NCBI RefSeq assembly: GCF_009761815.1
Contig: NZ_RWIN01000142.1
Coordinates: 1-64,000, forward strand
Length of the DNA stretch: 64,000 bases
Reading direction: 5' to 3'
From: Pseudomonas sp. PB120
Lineage (GTDB): Bacteria > Pseudomonadota > Gammaproteobacteria > Pseudomonadales > Pseudomonadaceae
Shown here: positions 31,562 through 40,343 of the stretch, piece after piece
How positions within the stretch are numbered: the first letter of the stretch is position 1
How the letters are laid out: each line of letters starts with the position of its first letter
The notes under the pieces: generated by a model
Databases searched by the model: none
Told to the model about the DNA's origin: nothing
The model's input: the letters and a program-made list of their open reading frames with translations, nothing else
Translations under genes and position numbers: made by a program

Positions 31562-34264
31562 TCAGATACTGATGCGCGACAGTTTGATCTCGGGTTCCTG
31601 GCTGACGCTCAGCTGTTCGACGATCGCGTCCTGCAAGCGGCTGCACAGCAAGGGGTCGGACAACGGCTGATTGTTGGCGTCGGTGATAAAGAACACGTCT
31701 TCGACGCGCTCGCCCAGGGTTGCAATCTTGGCGTTCTGCAGCGACAGGTCGAACTCGAGGAAAATCGTGCCGATCCGTGCCAGCAGGCCCGGGCGATCCG
31801 GGGCGCTGAGTTCCAGTACCGTCACCGGCCGCTGGGCATCGTTGTGGATCGTCACTTGCGGCGCGAACGCGAAATGCTTGAGCTGGCGCGGTACACGACG
31901 CTGAATGATGGTCGGGTAATCGTCCGGGTTGCGCAGGGCTTCGGTCAGGCCATCACGGATCTGCTGGACCCGCGCCGGGTTATCGCCAATCGAATCGCCG
32001 TCGGTGTCGAGCACGATGTAGGTGTCGAGTGTGAACTGGCTGCTGGAGGTGATGACCCGGGCGTCGTGGATGTTCAGGTTGAGCTGGTCCATCGCGGCCA
32101 CGGTCACGGCGAAGAAGTCGTGTTGGTCCGGTGCGTAGATGAAAATCTGCGTGCCGCCCTCGAACTCGCGCTGGGTGGTCTCTTTGATTAGCACCAGCGG
32201 CCCACCGTCGGCCGGCTGCTGGAGAATCGCGTCACTGTGCCAGGCCACATCGCCCGCGGTGTGACGCAGGAAATAGTCATCGCCCAATTGCGACCACAAC
32301 TGCTCGACGTCGTCCGGATCTGTGCCGCCGCGTACCAGGATGTCCAGGGCTGCGCTTTGTGTCTGACGGATCTGCATTTCGCGATCCACCGGGTTTTCCA
32401 GGCCCCGGCGCAAGGCGCGCTTGGTCTCGGTGTAGAGCTGGCGCAACAGGCTGGCGCGCCAGGAGTTCCACAGCGTCGGATTGGTGGCGTTGATGTCGGC
32501 GACCGTCAGCACGTACAAATAGTCGAGGCGGGTTTCGTCGCCGACGATCTGTGCAAAATCGTGGATCACTTGCGGGTCGGACAAGTCCTTGCGCTGGGCT
32601 GTGGTCGACATCACCAGGTGGTTCTGCACCAGCCAGACGATCAGGCGGCTGTCCCACACGGGTAATTGGTGGCGCTGGCAAAACGCTTCGGCATCCACCG
32701 CGCCGATTTCCGAGTGATCGCCGTGCCGGCCCTTGCCGATGTCGTGGTACAGCCCGGCCAGGTAGATCAGCTCGGGCTTGGGCAGCTTGCCCATGAGCTT
32801 GCTGGCCAGCGGGAATTTTTCCGACACCTGCGTGTACTGCAACTTACGCAGGTGCTTGATCAGGTTCAGGGTGTGCGCGTCGACCGTATAGATATGAAAC
32901 AGGTCATGCTGCATCTGCCCGACAATAAAGCCGAACTCCGGCAAATAACGCCCGAGGATGCCGTAGCGGTTCATCCGTCGCAGGTTGCGGTGAATGCCGA
33001 TCTTGCACTTGAACAGCTCGATGAACAGGCTGGTGTTACGAATATCGTTGCGGAAATCATCGTCGATCAGGTGGCGGTGTTCGCGCAGCAGGCGAATGGT
33101 GTCGGCGCGCACGCCCTTGATTTCTGGCTGCTGGGCCATCAGGACGAAGATTTCGAGCATCGCGAACGGCGTGCGGCGGAACACATTGTCGTTGCGTGCC
33201 TCGATGTAGCCGTCGTGCAGCTGGAATCGCGAGTTGATCGGTTGCGGCGGCGCTTCATCTTCCGGCGCGAGGATGACTTCCTCGAAATGCTGGATGATCA
33301 GGTCGCTGAGCTGGGCAATGCTCATGACCACCCGATAGTACTGCTGCATGAAGTTTTCGATGGCTTGCTTGGCGTCATCGCCTGCAAAGCCCAGCAGCCC
33401 GGCAATCGAGCGCTGGTGATCGAACAGCAAGCGGTCTTCGGAACGGCCGGCGAGCATGTGCAGCGCGTAACGAACCTTCCACAGGAATTCCTGGGAGGAC
33501 GCCAGCAGCGCGTTTTCGCTCTCGACCAGGAAGCCTTCGCCGGCCAGTGCCCGCAGGTTCAGGGTGCCGTATTCGCGACGGGCTACCCAAAGAATCGTCT
33601 GAATATCCCGTAGCCCGCCGGGCGAGCCTTTGACGTTGGGTTCCAGGTTGTATTCGGTGTCGTTGTACTTGTGGTGACGGGCCTTTTGCTCGGCGCGCTT
33701 GGCCAGGAAAAAGTCCTTGCTCGGCCACATGTGCGCGGTGCTGGTGACGTCCAGCATGCGCTGGCGCAACCGCTCGGGACCGCAGATGGTGCGGCTTTCC
33801 ATCAGGTTGGTGACAACCGTGAGGTCGGCGCGGGCCTCGACGGCGCATTCGTCCACGGAGCGAACGCTCTGCCCGACTTCCAGGCCGATGTCCCACAGCA
33901 GCGTCAGAAAGCGCTCGATGGAATCGCGGAAAATTTCGTGATCGGCGCTGTCCAGCAGAATCAGCAGATCGATATCGGAATACGGATGCAGTTCACCGCG
34001 ACCGTAGCCGCCGACCGCGACCAGCGCGATGTCGGCGTCTTCGCTCCAGTTGAACTGCTCCCAGGCCTTTTGCAGGATGTTGTCGACGAACCAGGCGCGA
34101 TCCTCGATCAGCCGGCGAATCTCTCGGCCGCTGCGAAAGCGCCCGTCAAGGACCTCGCGGGCCTGGCGAATCGCCTTCTTGAAAGCTGCGATCGGGCTAG
34201 CCTTCAGGGCCAGTTCAGCCTGGAACTGGCCGCGGTCGAAGAGTTCTGGATCCACCTGCGGCAT
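31562..34264 (-). CDS. glnD: PII uridylyltransferase / uridylyl-removing enzyme
   Basis: GlnD senses glutamine and adds UMP to, or removes it from, the PII protein (GlnK/GlnB), controlling nitrogen assimilation. The 900-aa sequence shows the four expected parts: nucleotidyltransferase domain with GGYGRGELHPYSDID at 85-99 (Asp97 and Asp99), linker helices, HD hydrolase domain with YHDIGKGRHGDHSE (H507-D508), and two C-terminal ACT domains from about 706 to the end (FIYAPDQHDFFAVTVAAMDQ and LELSAPDRPGLLARIGTIF). All catalytic residues look intact. It follows map by 45 nt on the same strand, so map-glnD is likely an operon. Confidence 0.98.
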   Translation of the reverse strand: MPQVDPELFDRGQFQAELALKASPIAAFKKAIRQAREVLDGRFRSGREIRRLIEDRAWFVDNILQKAWEQFNWSEDADIALVAVGGYGRGELHPYSDIDLLILLDSADHEIFRDSIERFLTLLWDIGLEVGQSVRSVDECAVEARADLTVVTNLMESRTICGPERLRQRMLDVTSTAHMWPSKDFFLAKRAEQKARHHKYNDTEYNLEPNVKGSPGGLRDIQTILWVARREYGTLNLRALAGEGFLVESENALLASSQEFLWKVRYALHMLAGRSEDRLLFDHQRSIAGLLGFAGDDAKQAIENFMQQYYRVVMSIAQLSDLIIQHFEEVILAPEDEAPPQPINSRFQLHDGYIEARNDNVFRRTPFAMLEIFVLMAQQPEIKGVRADTIRLLREHRHLIDDDFRNDIRNTSLFIELFKCKIGIHRNLRRMNRYGILGRYLPEFGFIVGQMQHDLFHIYTVDAHTLNLIKHLRKLQYTQVSEKFPLASKLMGKLPKPELIYLAGLYHDIGKGRHGDHSEIGAVDAEAFCQRHQLPVWDSRLIVWLVQNHLVMSTTAQRKDLSDPQVIHDFAQIVGDETRLDYLYVLTVADINATNPTLWNSWRASLLRQLYTETKRALRRGLENPVDREMQIRQTQSAALDILVRGGTDPDDVEQLWSQLGDDYFLRHTAGDVAWHSDAILQQPADGGPLVLIKETTQREFEGGTQIFIYAPDQHDFFAVTVAAMDQLNLNIHDARVITSSSQFTLDTYIVLDTDGDSIGDNPARVQQIRDGLTEALRNPDDYPTIIQRRVPRQLKHFAFAPQVTIHNDAQRPVTVLELSAPDRPGLLARIGTIFLEFDLSLQNAKIATLGERVEDVFFITDANNQPLSDPLLCSRLQDAIVEQLSVSQEPEIKLSRISI

Positions 34265-34309
34265 CGATTGGCTTTCCTTTCTATAAGGCTGGGTGCTGCC
34301 TGGGTCGGA

Positions 34310-35092
34310 TCAGGCCGAAACGCGCGGGATGGTGTCATCGGCGCGCAAGGTGAAGATTTCGTAGCCGGTCTCGGTCACCACCAAGGTGTGTTCCCACTGC
34401 GCCGAGAGCTTGCGGTCCTTGGTGATGGCGGTCCAGCCATCGCCCAGCACCTTGGTGTCGGCCTTGCCCTGATTGATCATCGGTTCGATGGTGAACGTCA
34501 TGCCCGCTTTCAGCTCCATGCCGGTGCCGGCGCGGCCGTAGTGCAGGATCTGCGGCTCTTCGTGGAACACCTTGCCGATGCCGTGGCCGCAGAATTCGCG
34601 AACCACCGAAAAACCGTTCTTTTCAGCGTGCTTCTGGATCACTTCGCCGATGTCGCCCAGGCGGCAGCCGGGTTTGACGATCTCGATGGCCTTGTACATG
34701 CATTCCTGGGTGACTTGCGACAGGCGCTCAGCCCAGACCGGCACGCTGCCGACGTGGAACATGCGGCTGGTGTCGCCGTGGTAACCGTCCTTGATGACGG
34801 TGACGTCGATGTTCAGGGTGTCGCCATCTTTCAACGGCTTTTCGTTCGGAATGCCGTGGCAGACCACGTGGTTGATCGAGGTACAGATCGACTTCGGGTA
34901 GCCCTTGTAATTGAGCGGGGCAGGGATGGCCTGCTGCACGTTGACGATGTAGTCGTGGCAGATACGGTCCAGTTCTTCGGTCGTGATGCCTGGCTTGACA
35001 TGTTCGGCAATCATTTCAAGCACGTCGGCGGCCAGTTTGCCGGCGACACGCATTTTTGCGATGTCCTCTGGCGTTTTGAGTGTGACGGTCAT
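34310..35092 (-). CDS. map: Methionine aminopeptidase, type I
   Basis: MAP removes the N-terminal Met from new proteins with a small second residue. The 260-aa type Ia protein has all five metal ligands: D96, D107, H170, E203 and E234. The substrate-facing H79 is in VVCHGIPN. There is no N-terminal extension. It is divergent from rpsB across a 372-bp region and leads into glnD. Confidence 0.98.
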   Translation of the reverse strand: MTVTLKTPEDIAKMRVAGKLAADVLEMIAEHVKPGITTEELDRICHDYIVNVQQAIPAPLNYKGYPKSICTSINHVVCHGIPNEKPLKDGDTLNIDVTVIKDGYHGDTSRMFHVGSVPVWAERLSQVTQECMYKAIEIVKPGCRLGDIGEVIQKHAEKNGFSVVREFCGHGIGKVFHEEPQILHYGRAGTGMELKAGMTFTIEPMINQGKADTKVLGDGWTAITKDRKLSAQWEHTLVVTETGYEIFTLRADDTIPRVSA

Positions 35093-35296
35093 ACAGGCTC
35101 TCTCTGCGCTCGATGGCGCTTGCTAAGACGGAATGGGCGTTGCGCGATCGATCGTGACGGCCCTGAAAAAGGCGATTCTAACAGACGAACAGCGCAAATC
35201 TGACCCTCTGTGCATCGCTTCTCTCTATAGATTGGCGCATTCTTGAGCGATTCCAAGGGCTGCTGGAGGGCATGCGTCAGGAATTGAGAATCCGGG

Positions 35297-35325
35297 TTCC
35301 GTTTTTTGCAACCTTGTGATATAAA
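35297..35325 (+). promoter_or_regulatory. rpsB-tsf promoter with extended -10
   Basis: TG-A-TATAAA at 35317-35325 is an extended -10 element. The -35 at the right distance is poor (TTCCGT, 35297-35302, 17-bp spacing), as expected when an extended -10 is present. It would start transcription near 35332, just before the leader hairpin. Confidence 0.6.
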
Positions 35326-35333
35326 ATGCGCCG

Positions 35334-35464
35334 CTTTCCGGGGATACCCCGAAAGGCTTAAATCCACACACGTGTCGACACGATGACCTGGGTGCCTTCA
35401 GCTGATGCTGCTGGTTGGTCATTGGGATACGTGGAGGCCAAACCCGACTTATTAAGGAACTATC
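35334..35464 (+). promoter_or_regulatory. rpsB leader, probable S2 autoregulatory site
   Basis: The leader begins with a strong hairpin, ctttc-c-gggg-ata-cccc-gaaag (35334-35355). It continues with gtgtcgacac (a palindrome), then a conserved-looking gatgacctggg stretch and a ribosome binding site AAGGA before the rpsB ATG. In E. coli and other gammaproteobacteria S2 represses rpsB-tsf by binding a conserved leader of this kind. I infer the same here from position and layout, not from an alignment. Confidence 0.55.
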
Positions 35465-36202
35465 ATGTCCCAAGTCAACATGCGCGATATGCTGAAGGCC
35501 GGTGTGCACTTCGGTCACCAGACCCGTTACTGGAACCCGAAAATGGGTAAGTACATTTTCGGCGCTCGTAACAAGATTCACATCATCAACCTTGAAAAAA
35601 CCCTGCCAATGTTCAACGAAGCTCTGACTTTCGTAGAGCGCCTGGCCCAGGGCAAAAACAAGATTCTGTTCGTCGGCACCAAGCGTTCCGCTGGCAAGAT
35701 CGTTGCTGAAGAAGCAGCACGTTGCGGTTCGCCGTACGTCGATCACCGCTGGTTGGGCGGCATGCTGACCAACTTCAAAACCATCCGTGCTTCCATCAAG
35801 CGTCTGCGTGACCTTGAAGTACAAGCCGAAGACGGTACTTTCGCCAAGCTGACCAAGAAAGAAGCGCTGATGCGCTCCCGCGATCTTGAGAAGCTGGATC
35901 GTTCCCTGGGTGGTATCAAGGACATGGGCGGTCTGCCAGACGCTCTGTTCGTTATCGACGTTGATCACGAGCGCATCGCGATCACCGAAGCCAACAAGCT
36001 GGGCATCCCGGTTATCGGCGTAGTCGATACCAACAGCAGCCCGGAAGGCGTTGACTACATCATCCCAGGCAACGATGACGCAATCCGCGCTATCCAGCTG
36101 TACATGGGTTCGATGGCTGACGCTGTAATCCGCGGTCGCAACCACGTTGCTGGCGGCACCGAGCAGTTCGTTGAAGAAGCTCCGGTAGCAGCGGCTGAGT
36201 AA
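35465..36202 (+). CDS. rpsB: 30S ribosomal protein S2
   Basis: S2 joins late in 30S assembly and helps S1 bind. The 245-aa sequence has the family start MSQVNMRDMLKAGVHFGHQTRYWNPKM, the coiled-coil insert (RASIKRLRDLEVQAEDGTF, about 106-125) and the ITEANKLGIPVIGVVDTNSSP signature near 180-198. Codon choice is that of a highly expressed gene. AAGGA lies 6-7 nt before the ATG. A strong hairpin with a T-run follows, so only part of transcription would continue into tsf. Confidence 0.99.
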   Translation: MSQVNMRDMLKAGVHFGHQTRYWNPKMGKYIFGARNKIHIINLEKTLPMFNEALTFVERLAQGKNKILFVGTKRSAGKIVAEEAARCGSPYVDHRWLGGMLTNFKTIRASIKRLRDLEVQAEDGTFAKLTKKEALMRSRDLEKLDRSLGGIKDMGGLPDALFVIDVDHERIAITEANKLGIPVIGVVDTNSSPEGVDYIIPGNDDAIRAIQLYMGSMADAVIRGRNHVAGGTEQFVEEAPVAAAE

Positions 36203-36228
36203 TTGACGCCTTGGCGTTGACTCAGTAA

Positions 36229-36257
36229 GCAAAAAGGGGGCTTGGCCCCCTTTTTGC
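36229..36257 (+). terminator. Attenuator/terminator between rpsB and tsf
   Basis: Perfect 13-bp stem: gcaaaaagggggc (36229-36241) and gccccctttttgc (36245-36257) with a 3-nt loop and the T-run inside the 3' arm. It is probably a partial terminator that sets the S2 to EF-Ts ratio, as in other bacteria with this gene pair. Confidence 0.85.
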
Positions 36258-36395
36258 CACCTCGAAAACCGTTTGTCCGGTGGCGCAATTACAGCATTTG
36301 TAACTTGCAGCTGCTATCAACGGTGGTTCGGGAAGAATTGATCGCCCGTTCGATCGGGTGGAATGGTTGAAAACCTATCCAAGAGGATTTTTGAA

Positions 36396-37259
36396 ATGGC
36401 AGAGATTACTGCAGCGTTGGTCAAAGAACTGCGCGAGCGTACCGGCGAAGGCATGATGGACTGCAAAAAGGCCTTGACCAAGGCCGGCGGCGACATCGAA
36501 AAAGCCATTGATGACATGCGTGCTTCGGGCGCCATCAAGGCTGCCAAGAAAGCTGGCAACGTTGCCGCTGAAGGCGCTATCGCTCTGAAAGAAGACGGTA
36601 AATCCGCCGTTCTGTTGGAAGTGAACTCGCAGACCGACTTCCTGGCCCTGCAAGACGACTTCAAGGCATTCGTTGCTGCCAGCGTTGAAAAAGCATTCGC
36701 TGACAAGCTGACTGATGTTGCTCCGCTGATCGAAGCTCAAGAAGCTGCTCGCCTGGTACTGGTCGGCAAGGTTGGCGAAAACGTCAACATCCGTCGCCTG
36801 GCACGCGTTGAAGGTGATGTTGTTGGTGGTTACCTGCACGGCAACAAAATCGGTGTTGCAGTTGTCCTGAAAGGCGGCGACGTCGAGCTGGCCAAAGACA
36901 TCGCCATGCACGTAGCGGCAAGCAATCCTGAGTTCCTGCTGCCTTCGGAAGTTTCTGCCGAAGCGATCGAGCGCGAAAAAGCTGTGTTCCTGCAGCTGAA
37001 CGAAGAAAAAATCAAAGGCAAGCCAGAAAACATTGTTGAGAACATGGTCAAAGGCCGTATCAGCAAGTTCCTGGCCGAAGCAAGCCTGGTTGAGCAGGCG
37101 TTCGTCAAGAACCCTGAAATCAAGGTTGGCGAACTGGCCAAGAAAGCCGGTGCTGAAATCGTTTCCTTCACCTACTTCAAAGTAGGCGAAGGTATCGAGA
37201 AGCCGGTCGACAACTTCGCTGAAGAAGTTGCTGCCCAGCTGGCTGCCGCCAAGCAATAA
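36396..37259 (+). CDS. tsf: Elongation factor Ts
   Basis: EF-Ts exchanges GDP for GTP on EF-Tu. The 287-aa protein starts MAEITAALVKELRERTGEGMMDCKKAL and has the N-terminal UBA-like part, the QTDFLAL signature near 79-85 that contacts EF-Tu, and the core and C-terminal helices (EGIEKPVDNFAEEVAAQL). The ATG at 36396 is supported by AGAGGA at 36382-36387; an upstream ATG at 36363 would add 11 residues not found in the family. Highly biased codons match rpsB. Confidence 0.99.
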   Translation: MAEITAALVKELRERTGEGMMDCKKALTKAGGDIEKAIDDMRASGAIKAAKKAGNVAAEGAIALKEDGKSAVLLEVNSQTDFLALQDDFKAFVAASVEKAFADKLTDVAPLIEAQEAARLVLVGKVGENVNIRRLARVEGDVVGGYLHGNKIGVAVVLKGGDVELAKDIAMHVAASNPEFLLPSEVSAEAIEREKAVFLQLNEEKIKGKPENIVENMVKGRISKFLAEASLVEQAFVKNPEIKVGELAKKAGAEIVSFTYFKVGEGIEKPVDNFAEEVAAQLAAAKQ

Positions 37260-37280
37260 GACGGTTTTTTAACTGTCGCC

Positions 37281-37320
37281 CTGAAGAGGCTGCCCGCTTA
37301 CGCGCGCAGCCTCTTTTCAG
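37281..37320 (+). terminator. Terminator after tsf
   Basis: The stem ctgaagaggctgc (37281-37293) pairs with gcagcctcttttcag (37306-37320) with a small bulge, the T-run lying inside the 3' arm. A second hairpin, ccaatt-ttt-aattgg (37329-37343), followed by tttccttttgg, may reinforce it. Confidence 0.75.
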
Positions 37321-37380
37321 ATGGGGTGCCAATTTTTAATTGGTTTCCTTTTGGAACTGGCTTACAAAGCCATGTTCCGA

Positions 37381-37430
37381 TGGCGCTGAAGCAGCGCCAA
37401 GCTAGAGTGAACGCCAGCTGTAAAGCAGCT
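37381..37430 (+). other. Two small hairpins upstream of pyrH
   Basis: tggcgctg/cagcgcca (37381-37388 and 37392-37399) and agctg/cagct (37416-37420 and 37426-37430) lie between the tsf terminator and the pyrH ribosome binding site AGGAGA (37458-37463). They may belong to the pyrH leader. No function can be assigned. Confidence 0.4.
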
Positions 37431-37470
37431 CGCAAAGAATTTTTAAAATACGCCGCAGGAGAGATTCGCA

Positions 37471-38214
37471 ATGGCTCAGCAGGGCAGTGGTTATCAGGCT
37501 CGCTATAAACGCATTCTACTCAAGCTTAGCGGCGAGGCCCTGATGGGCTCGGAAGAGTTCGGGATCGATCCGAAAGTTCTGGATCGCATGGCGCTGGAAG
37601 TTGGCCAACTGGTCGGCATCGGCGTTCAGGTCGGTCTGGTGATCGGCGGCGGCAACCTGTTCCGCGGTGCAGCGCTGAGCGCGGCCGGCATGGATCGGGT
37701 AACCGGCGACCACATGGGCATGCTGGCCACTGTGATGAACGCCCTGGCCATGCGCGATGCGCTGGAACGTGCCAATATCTCGGCCATCGTGATGTCGGCC
37801 ATTTCCATGGTTGGCGTGACCGATCACTATGATCGCCGCAAAGCCATGCGCCACCTGAATTCCAAGGAAGTCGTGATTTTCGCGGCCGGTACCGGTAATC
37901 CATTCTTCACCACGGATTCCGCCGCTTGCCTGCGAGCGATCGAAATCGACGCCGATGTCGTGCTCAAGGCAACCAAGGTCGATGGCGTCTACACCGCTGA
38001 CCCATTCAAAGACCCGCATGCAGAGAAGTTCGATCATCTGACTTACGATGAAGTGCTGGATCGCAAGCTGGGCGTGATGGACCTGACTGCCATTTGCCTG
38101 TGCCGCGACCACAAGATGCCGCTGCGCGTATTTAACATGAACAAGCCCGGTGCCCTGCTGAATATCGTCCACGGCGGCGCTGAAGGGACCCTGATCGAGG
38201 AAGGCCAACAATGA
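37471..38214 (+). CDS. pyrH: UMP kinase
   Basis: PyrH phosphorylates UMP to UDP in the cytoplasm; the bacterial enzyme is an amino-acid-kinase-fold hexamer regulated by GTP and UTP. The 247-aa sequence has the family features RILLKLSGEALMG (about 13-25), the glycine-rich VIGGGNLFRGA (about 57-67), and DHMGMLATVMNALAM and FAAGTGNPFFTTDSAA further on. The stop overlaps the frr ATG by four bases (38211-38214). Confidence 0.98.
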   Translation: MAQQGSGYQARYKRILLKLSGEALMGSEEFGIDPKVLDRMALEVGQLVGIGVQVGLVIGGGNLFRGAALSAAGMDRVTGDHMGMLATVMNALAMRDALERANISAIVMSAISMVGVTDHYDRRKAMRHLNSKEVVIFAAGTGNPFFTTDSAACLRAIEIDADVVLKATKVDGVYTADPFKDPHAEKFDHLTYDEVLDRKLGVMDLTAICLCRDHKMPLRVFNMNKPGALLNIVHGGAEGTLIEEGQQ

Positions 38215-38768
38215 TCAACGAAATCAAGAAAGACGCTCAAGAGCGTATGCAGAAATCCCTGGATTCTCTGGCCCATGCATTCGGCCAGATTCGTACAGGC
38301 AAGGCACACCCGAGCATTCTGGGTAGCGTGATGGTGCCGTATTACGGCACAGACACTTCTATTACCCAAGTTGCCAACATCACCGTAAAAGACTCCCGCA
38401 CCCTGCAAGTCGTGGCTTTCGAGCGCAATATGCTTGGCGCTGTCGACAAGGCTATCCAAAGCGCTGGTCTGAACCTCAATCCGACCAACCTTGGCGAGCT
38501 GCTGCTGATCTCCATGCCGGCACTGACCGAAGAGACCCGCAAAGGTTTTACCAAGCAGGCGCGTAGCGCTGCTGAAGACGCTCGTGTGGCGGTACGTAAT
38601 ATCCGTCGCGATGCGTTGGGAGAACTGAAGAAGCTGGTGAAAGACAAGGAAATCAGCGAAGACGAAGAGCGTCGTGCCGCAGCCGATATCCAGAAGTTGA
38701 CTGACAAGGCCGAGGCGGATATCGACTCCGCCACCAAGGCAAAAGAAGCGGACCTGATGGCCGTATAA
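38211..38768 (+). CDS. frr: Ribosome recycling factor
   Basis: RRF splits the post-termination ribosome with EF-G. The 185-aa product has the standard length and motifs: MQKSLDSLAHAFGQIRTGKAHPSIL, VMVPYYGTDTSITQVANI, and the three-helix C-terminal part with VAVRNIRRDALGELKKLVKDK. Start codon overlap with pyrH makes the two genes translationally coupled. uppS follows after 13 nt. Confidence 0.98.
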   Translation: MINEIKKDAQERMQKSLDSLAHAFGQIRTGKAHPSILGSVMVPYYGTDTSITQVANITVKDSRTLQVVAFERNMLGAVDKAIQSAGLNLNPTNLGELLLISMPALTEETRKGFTKQARSAAEDARVAVRNIRRDALGELKKLVKDKEISEDEERRAAADIQKLTDKAEADIDSATKAKEADLMAV

Positions 38769-38781
38769 GGGTCGCGTTTTC

Positions 38782-39537
38782 ATGGATAAGACCAAGCAGA
38801 CTGCGCCGTCCGCGGTGCCGCGCCATGTCGCGATCATCATGGATGGTAACAATCGCTGGGCGAAAAAACGCTTTATGCCGGGTGTTGCCGGGCATAAAGC
38901 GGGTGTCGATGCCGTTCGTGCGGTCATTGAGGTGTGTGCCGAGGCCAAGGTCGAAGTGTTGACCCTGTTTGCCTTCTCCAGTGAGAACTGGCAGCGCCCG
39001 GCCGACGAAGTCAGTGCCTTGATGGACCTGTTCTTCAAGGCCTTGCGTCGCGAGGCCAAGCGCCTGAACGAAAACAACATCAGTTTGCGCATCATTGGCG
39101 ATCGCTCGCGCTTTCACCCGGAGCTTCAGGCCGCGATGCGCGAGGCTGAAGCAATGACGGCGGGCACCAATCGCTTCATTCTGCAGATTGCCGCAAACTA
39201 CGGCGGTCAGTGGGATATCGCGCAAGCGGCACAGCGCCTGGCGCGTGAAGTTCAGGCCGGGCACCTGCGTCCGGAGGACATCACGCCGGAGCTGTTGCAG
39301 ACCTGTCTGTCCACCGGCGACCTGCCGTTGCCGGACTTGTGCATTCGTACCGGCGGTGAACATCGCATCAGTAACTTCCTGCTGTGGCAACTGGCTTACG
39401 CCGAGTTGTACTTCTCCGACCTGTTCTGGCCGGACTTCAAACACGATGCCATGCGTAACGCGCTGGCCGATTTCGCTTCTCGCCAGCGCCGCTTCGGTAA
39501 AACGAGCGAGCAGGTCGAGGCTGGAGCCCGGGTTTAA
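38782..39537 (+). CDS. uppS: Undecaprenyl diphosphate synthase
   Basis: UppS adds eight isopentenyl units in cis to farnesyl diphosphate to make the C55 lipid carrier for peptidoglycan and O-antigen. The 251-aa product has the catalytic IIMDGNNRWAKKR (D21), the SSENW motif (FAFSSENWQRP) and the C-terminal IRTGGEHRISNFLLWQLAYAELYF. Its stop and the cdsA ATG share one base (TAATG, 39535-39539). Confidence 0.98.
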   Translation: MDKTKQTAPSAVPRHVAIIMDGNNRWAKKRFMPGVAGHKAGVDAVRAVIEVCAEAKVEVLTLFAFSSENWQRPADEVSALMDLFFKALRREAKRLNENNISLRIIGDRSRFHPELQAAMREAEAMTAGTNRFILQIAANYGGQWDIAQAAQRLAREVQAGHLRPEDITPELLQTCLSTGDLPLPDLCIRTGGEHRISNFLLWQLAYAELYFSDLFWPDFKHDAMRNALADFASRQRRFGKTSEQVEAGARV

Positions 39538-40343
39538 TGCTTAAACAACGAATCATCACGGCACTGATCCTTCTGCCGATTGCCCTGTGCGGGTTTTTTC
39601 TGCTCGAAGGTTCGGGTTTTGCGCTGTTCATAGGCCTGGTCGTGACCCTCGGTGCCTGGGAATGGGCGCGCCTGGCGGGCTTCACGGCGCAGCCGATCCG
39701 CGTAGCCTTTGCGGCAATCGTCGCGTTGATGCTGTTCGTCATGTACATCCTGCCGGGGCTCGCGCCTTGGGTGCTCGGGGCTTCGGTGCTGTGGTGGGGC
39801 GTTGCGACTTATCTGGTGCTGACCTACCCGCGCTCCAGTGAGCACTGGGCCAGCGCTGCCTGCAAACTGGTCATCGGCCTGCTGATCCTGCTGCCGGCCT
39901 GGCAAGGTCTGGTTCAAATCAAGCAGGAGCCTTTGGGCAACTGGTTGATCATGGCGGTGATGGTTCTGGTCTGGGGTGCCGATATTGGCGCTTACTTTTC
40001 CGGTCGGGCGTTCGGCAAGCGCAAGCTGGCACCGCAAGTCAGTCCTGGTAAAAGCTGGGAAGGCGTGTACGGCGGCTTGCTGCTGAGTCTGGTGATCACG
40101 GCAGTGGTCGGTTTCGTGCGTGACTGGAGCTTCGCTCAGTTGCTGATGGGCTTGATTGGGGCCGCTGTAGTCGTGTTCATTTCGGTGATCGGCGACCTGA
40201 CGGAAAGCATGTTCAAGCGTCAGTCGGGCATCAAGGACAGCAGTAACCTGCTTCCGGGCCATGGCGGCGTGCTGGACCGTATCGACAGCCTGACCGCAGC
40301 GATTCCAGTGTTTGCCGTATTGCTGTGGATGGCGGCATCGTGA
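39537..40343 (+). CDS. cdsA: Phosphatidate cytidylyltransferase
   Basis: CdsA makes CDP-diacylglycerol from phosphatidate and CTP in the inner membrane. The 268-aa protein has about seven to eight hydrophobic segments and ends with the family signature FKRQSGIKDSSNLLPGHGG-VLDRIDS (about 226-251), including the KD and DR-D catalytic residues. It is coupled at both ends: one base shared with uppS and four with dxr. The codon use stays typical of the run. Confidence 0.97.
   Translation: MLKQRIITALILLPIALCGFFLLEGSGFALFIGLVVTLGAWEWARLAGFTAQPIRVAFAAIVALMLFVMYILPGLAPWVLGASVLWWGVATYLVLTYPRSSEHWASAACKLVIGLLILLPAWQGLVQIKQEPLGNWLIMAVMVLVWGADIGAYFSGRAFGKRKLAPQVSPGKSWEGVYGGLLLSLVITAVVGFVRDWSFAQLLMGLIGAAVVVFISVIGDLTESMFKRQSGIKDSSNLLPGHGGVLDRIDSLTAAIPVFAVLLWMAAS

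Larger units (their letters stand above)
35093..35464. other. Divergent map / rpsB regulatory region (372 bp, no gene)
   Basis: The region carries the promoters of map (minus strand, not resolved) and rpsB (plus strand, 35297-35325) and the rpsB leader. No reading frame here has convincing coding signals. Confidence 0.8.

Noticed and set aside
35284..35325. TTGAGA at 35284-35289 as the -35 of the rpsB promoter
   Set aside because: It is 30 bp from the -10, too far; the extended -10 explains activity better.
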